In this document: positions 51,574-58,414 of the stretch, one piece after another | How positions within the stretch are numbered: position 1 is the first letter of the stretch | Layout of the letters: every line of letters starts with the position of its first letter | Assembly (NCBI GenBank): GCA_037954235.1 | Contig: JBBMOA010000020.1 | Span: 22,219,677 to 22,283,676 of the forward strand | Length of the DNA stretch: 64,000 bases | Direction of reading: 5' to 3' | Source: Aulostomus chinensis | Taxonomy: Eukaryota > Chordata > Actinopteri > Syngnathiformes > Aulostomidae | The notes under the pieces: model-generated | Told to the model about the DNA's origin: nothing | The model's input: only the letters and a program-made list of their open reading frames with translations | Databases searched by the model: none | Program-made: the position numbers and the translations under genes

Positions 51574-54500
51574 CATCATTATCGCGATTCCCATCATTAT
51601 TCTATCCAAATGAACAGGTCATCAGATCCTAAATTGGCGCTTCTGCTCAGAGAGTCATTACGAGTCACCACCTTGTTTCGCTACAGCTTCTAAGCGAGTA
51701 AAAGACGTAATCCATAATGGATCGTGAGGCCAAATGAGCCCGGGAGATCGAATATATCTTTAAACTCTGAGATGTTTTATTGATCAGAGCAAGTCAATGG
51801 TCACCCTTTCTACGCTAACAGGATCACAATTACATTTTATGGCACCACAATTTGTGGCAAAGCCATAGAAGTGAGTTTCTCCAACTGAACCTTTACGAGC
51901 GCGCGGCTTGTTTTATGAAAGAGGAGGAAGAAGATGTCAAAGAGGGAGGGAGGGAGGGATCATAAAGAGGACATGGAGGGAATCTTTGTTCCGCTCACTA
52001 ACCCGTTACTCTAATTGCCCTTTAACATAGTGAGAGGATTTATTGAAAGGAAGATGAAATATGTCAAGTGAATGAAAATATGCAAGAGAGGACATTACAC
52101 TTTTAATAGGACTTTGCTATTTTAATACCTCGGCGGAAGAAGAGCTGTGCCAATTTCATAATTACATTGTTTCAGCGCATTAAATGTATGATTATTCCAT
52201 GAAGAGAGATTAGGGGGAATGCGAAGCCTCCGTCCCTCCAGCAGGCTGCTGCGTTTTGCCCTTTGGGAGACGTTTTCAACATGTTGACGCCGCCTTCCAG
52301 CAGCAAAGAGGAATGTTTTCATTCTCCCAGCGTACTTTTCCCTTCCGTACCAGTTAGATGACGATCAATGCCCAGGATGTCATGAAAGTATGAAAAACCT
52401 ATTTTTTGACCTGAATTTGACCGTTCCACCTCTAGATTTCTTTTGCCATACATTTTCACTCCGACCCCTTTTTAGAAGACCAAAAATGAACCCGGAGATT
52501 TCCTCCTCGGGTCCCTTTGGGGTCGCTGGACACCCCCCCCCCCCCCCCTCCAGTGCCTCAGCAGCTTGTCAGAAGGCTCTCCGTGGTGCCCCAGAAGAAG
52601 TCCCTGAGGATTTGGGGCCTCAGGCCAAATGTCCTCAGCTGCCTGAGGCTGTGCTGCGGGGCTGAGCCCTGCCGGGTCCTGGTGGATGTTTACCACCAGC
52701 AGTCTGGCTGAAGGTACCGTAGAACAGCTGAGGCTCCAGAATTTCCTGAAAAACGGATGTATTGTTGAGCTTTTTCAAACCTTCTGCAGCTCTGGTCCCA
52801 GCATTCTTTGTCATTTTTGCTGTCAGTAGAACTTTTGTTCACTTTCATTGGTTGCTGGTTAATTCTGTGGGACTCCTGAGTCGGGCGTCGGGCCCAACTG
52901 CGCCGCATCACGGGTTCCTCGGCAGGACGAATGTGCAGAACCGTGGACTCAGAGCTGAGTTTGTAACACTCGCTGGAGGCGGGGCCCTGCTTCTTGAGCT
53001 CGTCTGTATGTGTCGCAAAAAAGCTGCGAGGGGGAGAGAAAAAAATCATGCCTGCTCCGCACCTCTACAAAGCCGCTGGGATTCGAATTTGCATCTTAAT
53101 GTGACCATCGCTCTTCTTCAGGGGAAGGGGAAATGGCAGCGTCTTATTCGGAATGTTGTCTGGATAAGATTGGACTCTTGTCCATGTAAACAGAGCTGGG
53201 TTAATGACGAGAGGACGCTTCACGCTCCAGAGCCTCACGCAGTCGAGCTGCCGGTGACAGAGCCTCCGCGTCTTTTGTCGTCCCCCTGTTGGAGGTTCTC
53301 TCATCCTTCAAACCTTCTCTCTGTGCCATGTGTACATTACCGCCCCCCACGTCTTCTACCACCATGACCTGGATGACTCAGCCTGTCACGGACAGCTTCA
53401 ACAGCAGCAGCACTCTACAACTCGTCGCCGTTAAAGACACGTTTTCTTTCTCTTCCTTCTTTTTGTATCCTGCTGAAATTGAATGGAAGTTGACACTGAA
53501 AGCAATTCAGCATCACAGGGAGCAAAATAAAAGAGAAGAAAATAAAAAAAACAAACCAAATTGAAAACACCGCTCCTCACAGCAGCACACTGGAGAAGAT
53601 GGCACGGCGAGGTCTCCACCATGTTATGTAGCTCCTTTTTATCTGATAACATTGGACACGTTAAACCCAGATGTCGGGAGAGATTTATAAGTGATGTATC
53701 GCTGTATCGAACCTCTGCTCCTCGGATCAATTTAGACCTTGCAGAATCTATTAGTATGTATTACACACACACACACACACACACACCGTTCCTCAGCCAT
53801 GTCAAACCTCTGCTTTAGACTGTAATTGAGACAGACAGATGAGCAGTGCAAAGAATCTGGTTTCTGTCGCTTCCCCTCACTTGTTTAGAAGCTCCCATGC
53901 ACGCGTCGTTTCAAATTACCGCCGGCGTTCTAATCTCTGAAGGCAAAAATTATAATTGCATGATACTATTAATCCTTTTTCGGAACGGCGTCGGAGACAT
54001 CTCGCACATCTCAAACGCAGCGCCGAGGAGGGCAGCTCCAACCTTTCTCTTGGCTCAGCGCTGGCGCTTTACAGTAATTGCTCACGCGATTCCTGACAGG
54101 AGCCGCGAGGTATCGCTGAAGAACATCCACTCCTCCTCAGCTCTGTCTCTCACCTTCTACTAGCCCACTAATTAATTTTCTCCCCGGCCTCCTGAGGTGT
54201 TGCATGTGTGTGTATTAGGTATTTCATGATTGTTGCTCCCTTTATTCTCAGGTGTCTGCACGCACCTCTCAGGAGGAGTTAGGGTCCGTCTCGGCTACTT
54301 AGAGATAGAGACAAAAGTTTGTGGTGCTCCAAACAAGGACGAATTGTGAGGAGTGCGGAGTCAAAAGTAGTAGAAGTGTGTACTTTTAAGAGTACACTGG
54401 GGTTTTGCTTTTAACAAGACAGTCGCGTAACCTTAAATTCATTGTGTACCCTCAAAAGTACACTTGGTCTCCTCTTGAGTGTCAGAGTGCTTAGAAAAAC

Positions 54501-57500
54501 TCTAGATTTGGACTCATTTATGGTGATTGGCTCCACCCCCTTTTCCTCCAGCCAGCAACAGTTTGAAAAAACAACAACAACAACACAATACTAAAGTTTG
54601 TGGCCTCAATCTGTTCACTCTACAATACACAGCAAAGGTTTCTCCCACCAGCAGTACTTGTGTTTCTCCCACCAGCAGTATTTGTGTTTCTCCCACCAGC
54701 AGTACTTGTGTTTCTCCCACCAGCAGTACTTGTGTTCTCCCACCAGCAGTACTTGTGTTTCCCCCACCAGCAGTACTTGTGTTCTCCCACCAGCAGTACT
54801 TGTGTTTCTCCCACCAGCAGTACTTGTGTTTCTCCCACCAGCAGTACTTGTGTTTCTCCCACCAGCAGTACTTGTGTTCTCCCACCAGCAGTACTTGTGT
54901 TCTCCCACCAGCAGTACTTGTGTTTCCCCCACCAGCAGTACTTGTGTTCTCCCACCAGCAGTACTTGTGTTCTCCCACCAGCAGTACTTGTGTTCTCCCA
55001 CCAGTAGTACTTGTGTTTCTCTCACCAGCAGTACTTGTTTCTCTCACCAGCAGTACTTGTGTTTCTCCCTCCAGCAGTACTTGTTTCTCCCACCAGCAGT
55101 ACTTGTGTTCTCCCACCAGCAGTACTTTTATTCTTCCACCAGCAGTACTTGTGTTCTCCCACCAAAAGTACTTGTGGTTCTCACGCCATTAGTACTTCTG
55201 TTCTCCCACCAGCAGTACTTGTGGTTCTCCCGCCATTAGTACTTCTGTTCTCCCACCAGCAGTACTTGTGTTTCTCCCTCCAGCAGTACTTGTGGTTCTC
55301 CTGCCATTAGTACTTCTGTTCTCCCTCCAGCAGTACTTGTGTTTCTCCCTCCAGCAGTACTTGTGTTCTCCCACCAAAAGTACTTGTGTATCAGGATCGG
55401 TTCTAGCAGGTTGTAGGTTCACATGAGGAAGCTGCAAACATCAGGTGTTTTCTTCATCTGTGCGCCGATGAGTTTTATGTCCGTGTGTGCGCTTTGGAGA
55501 ACAAAAGACACAAAACTCAGCACCACTGGGTGTGAACACTGCCGCTGTACTCAGAGAGATGTCGTCAAGCCCGTGGAAACTACAGTTTTTATCTTGTGAC
55601 TGAAACGAATCCTCCTGTGCTGGCGTTGAGAAGCGACCGGCCAGTTTTAGCCTGTCTTTTTTCCTTCTGCGAAGTCTAAGACAGCACCATAAACGCCAGC
55701 GCCGCAGTGGAGCGAACGAGTCTGAGTACTGGTTTAACCATCGTCGTGTATGGAAGCCTGATCGGGTCCCGACCACACCGCCGGGGTTTCCTGGTTCCAC
55801 CGTCCCCAAAAACTGAAACACATCCGGTTCCACGCACAGCTTAAAAACATTCATGAGGTAAAAGCAGTAAATTAGAGAGAACAAATATAAACTGTACATA
55901 AAGTAGAGAACTGGATCCGTCCGCGTGGATCGGTCTCCACAGAAGTGATCCATTACTCAGTCCATCTCCAGGAGATTAAGACCGATCCCCCTCATCCCAA
56001 CATGCCCGTGTTTTTCCATTCAAAAGGATTTTTCCCATCTCATATGTCTGTCCTGTTGTTTTTTTCAGACCTCCTGCTAACAAACACACACTCTGTTTCA
56101 GTTCTGGGTGGGGCTCTGGCTCCTTTCCGCCAGCACCAACCAGCCAGATTTACGCGTGTTAGCCAGAACCGGTCCAGATGTGCAAGTGGCATACCAATAT
56201 TTTGGCAGTTCAGTTATTGCAGCGGATGAGCCAAGTGTGGGCTGTGGAACCAGGCGTTTACCGATCCAGGAAGATACCAGCATGCAGCCAAAATATTTGC
56301 CGGATTAACTTTGTTATCTGGGACGCTGCAGCAGTTAGCCTCTCAGCAGCAGTTAGCTGCTAGCTGGAGAACCATATTCCTTGACTAAACTCAGACTGTA
56401 GGATGTGTATAAACCTTTGACACACAACTTCACCTCTCTGTCTCTTTGCCTTTTGTCTTCCATCTCTTCTCCTCTCCACATTATTATTCATGTTTTCCAC
56501 CCATGTCATCATCCACCTACTTATTTCCTCGCCGCCTCCGTCTCTCTCTCTTTTCTCTGCTCCAGGTGGATTTTGCCTTCACTGTTTGGCAAAGTTTCCC
56601 GGAGCGTATCGTGGGTTATCCAGGGAGGAGCCACTACTGGGACAGCAGCCGGTCCCGCTGGGGCTACACCTCCAAGTGGACCAATGACTACTCCATGGTG
56701 CTCACCGGAGCAGCTTTCTACCACAGGTCGGCGGACATCAATCATCTTCTATTTGAAGGCCCCGTGTGTTGGATCTAGTGACACCTAGCTGTTGTAATGG
56801 AGATTGCAGCCCCCTCACAAAAGTGTGAGTCAGGAAGTACCTCTACGACTGCTCTAACTGTTAGGAAAGAAGGAGCAATCGCCCAGCCACAGGTGAGTGA
56901 GGGATTCGTGAACCCGGGACTGTTCACCAGTCCAGTCCGTCCTGCGTGGCTTCTGTGGCTCTCAGGGAGATCCTGAAATCCCATCATGGGTGCAAACGCC
57001 CCTGGTGTGTCTCCCCAGAGGACACCTGCTGCTCCCAACTGCGATTTTTGCGGTGAAAAATATTTAAAGGAATTCCAAAATAATCGCATCATGATTCAGG
57101 ATGGGAATGCAGATGTTCCTGGTCCTGCACGTCGGCGTGATTCTTGTTGAGTTCATGTCCTGTACATTCCCTCTGCATCTTTGCCCTTCAGACGCAGGAG
57201 AGAAAACACGCTGGCACCTGTAAAAGGAGCTGATCAGCTTTGAGTAAGATGATCGATCCACGGAATTAAAGAAGCAGATTCCCAGGGTGTTCATTATCAT
57301 CATCTTTATGATGATCATTATCATCGTCACGTGCGGCAGGACGACATGAGACTGCTGTCCATCTGACAACCACATCAGTGCCCCAGAATTCCAACCACAT
57401 TCACAGTCATCCGTCCCCAGTCGCGTCTTCTGGGTTGTTGTTTTTTAGCACAGTTAAAAGAGAAGGAAATGGGAAAGTTGTTTTCGGCGTTATCTCACAG

Positions 57501-58378
57501 AATGAGTGTCAAAACACAATGCGAGCGGTGAAAAATGGGAACCTCCTGCATTAAGCAGAGCAGGAAAACTGAACTGTGTTGCTCCCTCGGAGGATTTGAA
57601 GAATCTCGTCACGCAGATAAACGTCTCTCTCATCGCTCTGTTTAGACGCCCAACTCAAATCTTTTGTCCTTTTTATTTAGAAACTCGATTGTTGGCGAAC
57701 GCAGAGAAAATGAGTGGGTGGGGTGTGTGTGTGTGTGTGTGTGAGACGGCGTTTATTCACCTGAAGGATTTCTCAGCAGTACTCCTGTGTGTGTTCCTCA
57801 GATACTACCACTACTTGTTTACCCACTACGTCCCGGCCAGCCTGCTGACCACGGTGGACCGCATGGCCAATTGTGAGGACATTCTGATAAACTTCCTGGT
57901 TTCAGCCGTTACCAAGCAACCACCCATCAAAGTCACACAGAAGAAGCAGTACAAGGAAACCATGATGACCCAGGTACCTGGTTCCACCCGCGCCTGGAAG
58001 CTAATGACCCGTGGGATGTCCAGGAGACTCCGTAGTCTCTTGTTGATGTTTATTGGTTGTTGCGCAGTTCCAGAGTTCTCTGTGTTTCTACAAGCAGGAG
58101 AACGTTCGCATGCCTTAAACCTGCTCAGCTGATTGGCTGGAGGAGCTTGTCTGTCACGGCGAGAACCCCCACCTCTCGTAGCAATCCGGTCGTTTAAAAC
58201 TGCCGCCGCGATCCACCAGCACCATTCACACTTAGAACCTCCAGGTTAAAGTGCTGAAGATGTGTTCTGGATAATAAATGTATTTCCTAAATTAAACACA
58301 AAAGCGGGTGAATAGAGACACTGGTGTTGGATGAGTGATGGCAGGGAAGCTTCAGGCTGCGTACAGTCCTGACCTTCT

Positions 58379-58414
<36 letters not shown>

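Larger units (their letters stand above)
48354..56565 (+). other. ext1c: Intron 8
   Basis: 8212-bp GT-AG intron with the second copy of the young dispersed repeat (50674-51028), G18 and C16 homopolymers, an (ATT)n array and the 752-bp minisatellite. The acceptor is strong: TCTCTCTCTTTTCTCTGC then TCCAG. Confidence 0.9.

Noticed and set aside
52762..53367. 201-codon non-repetitive open frame in intron 8
   Set aside because: No recognisable domain, no repeated family motif and no supporting splice context. A frame of this length is not very unlikely among six frames of 64 kb in moderately GC-rich DNA.
54514..55310. Overlapping open frames of 100-221 codons on both strands
   Set aside because: They are translations of the 23/24-bp minisatellite in different frames; the repeat period explains them entirely.
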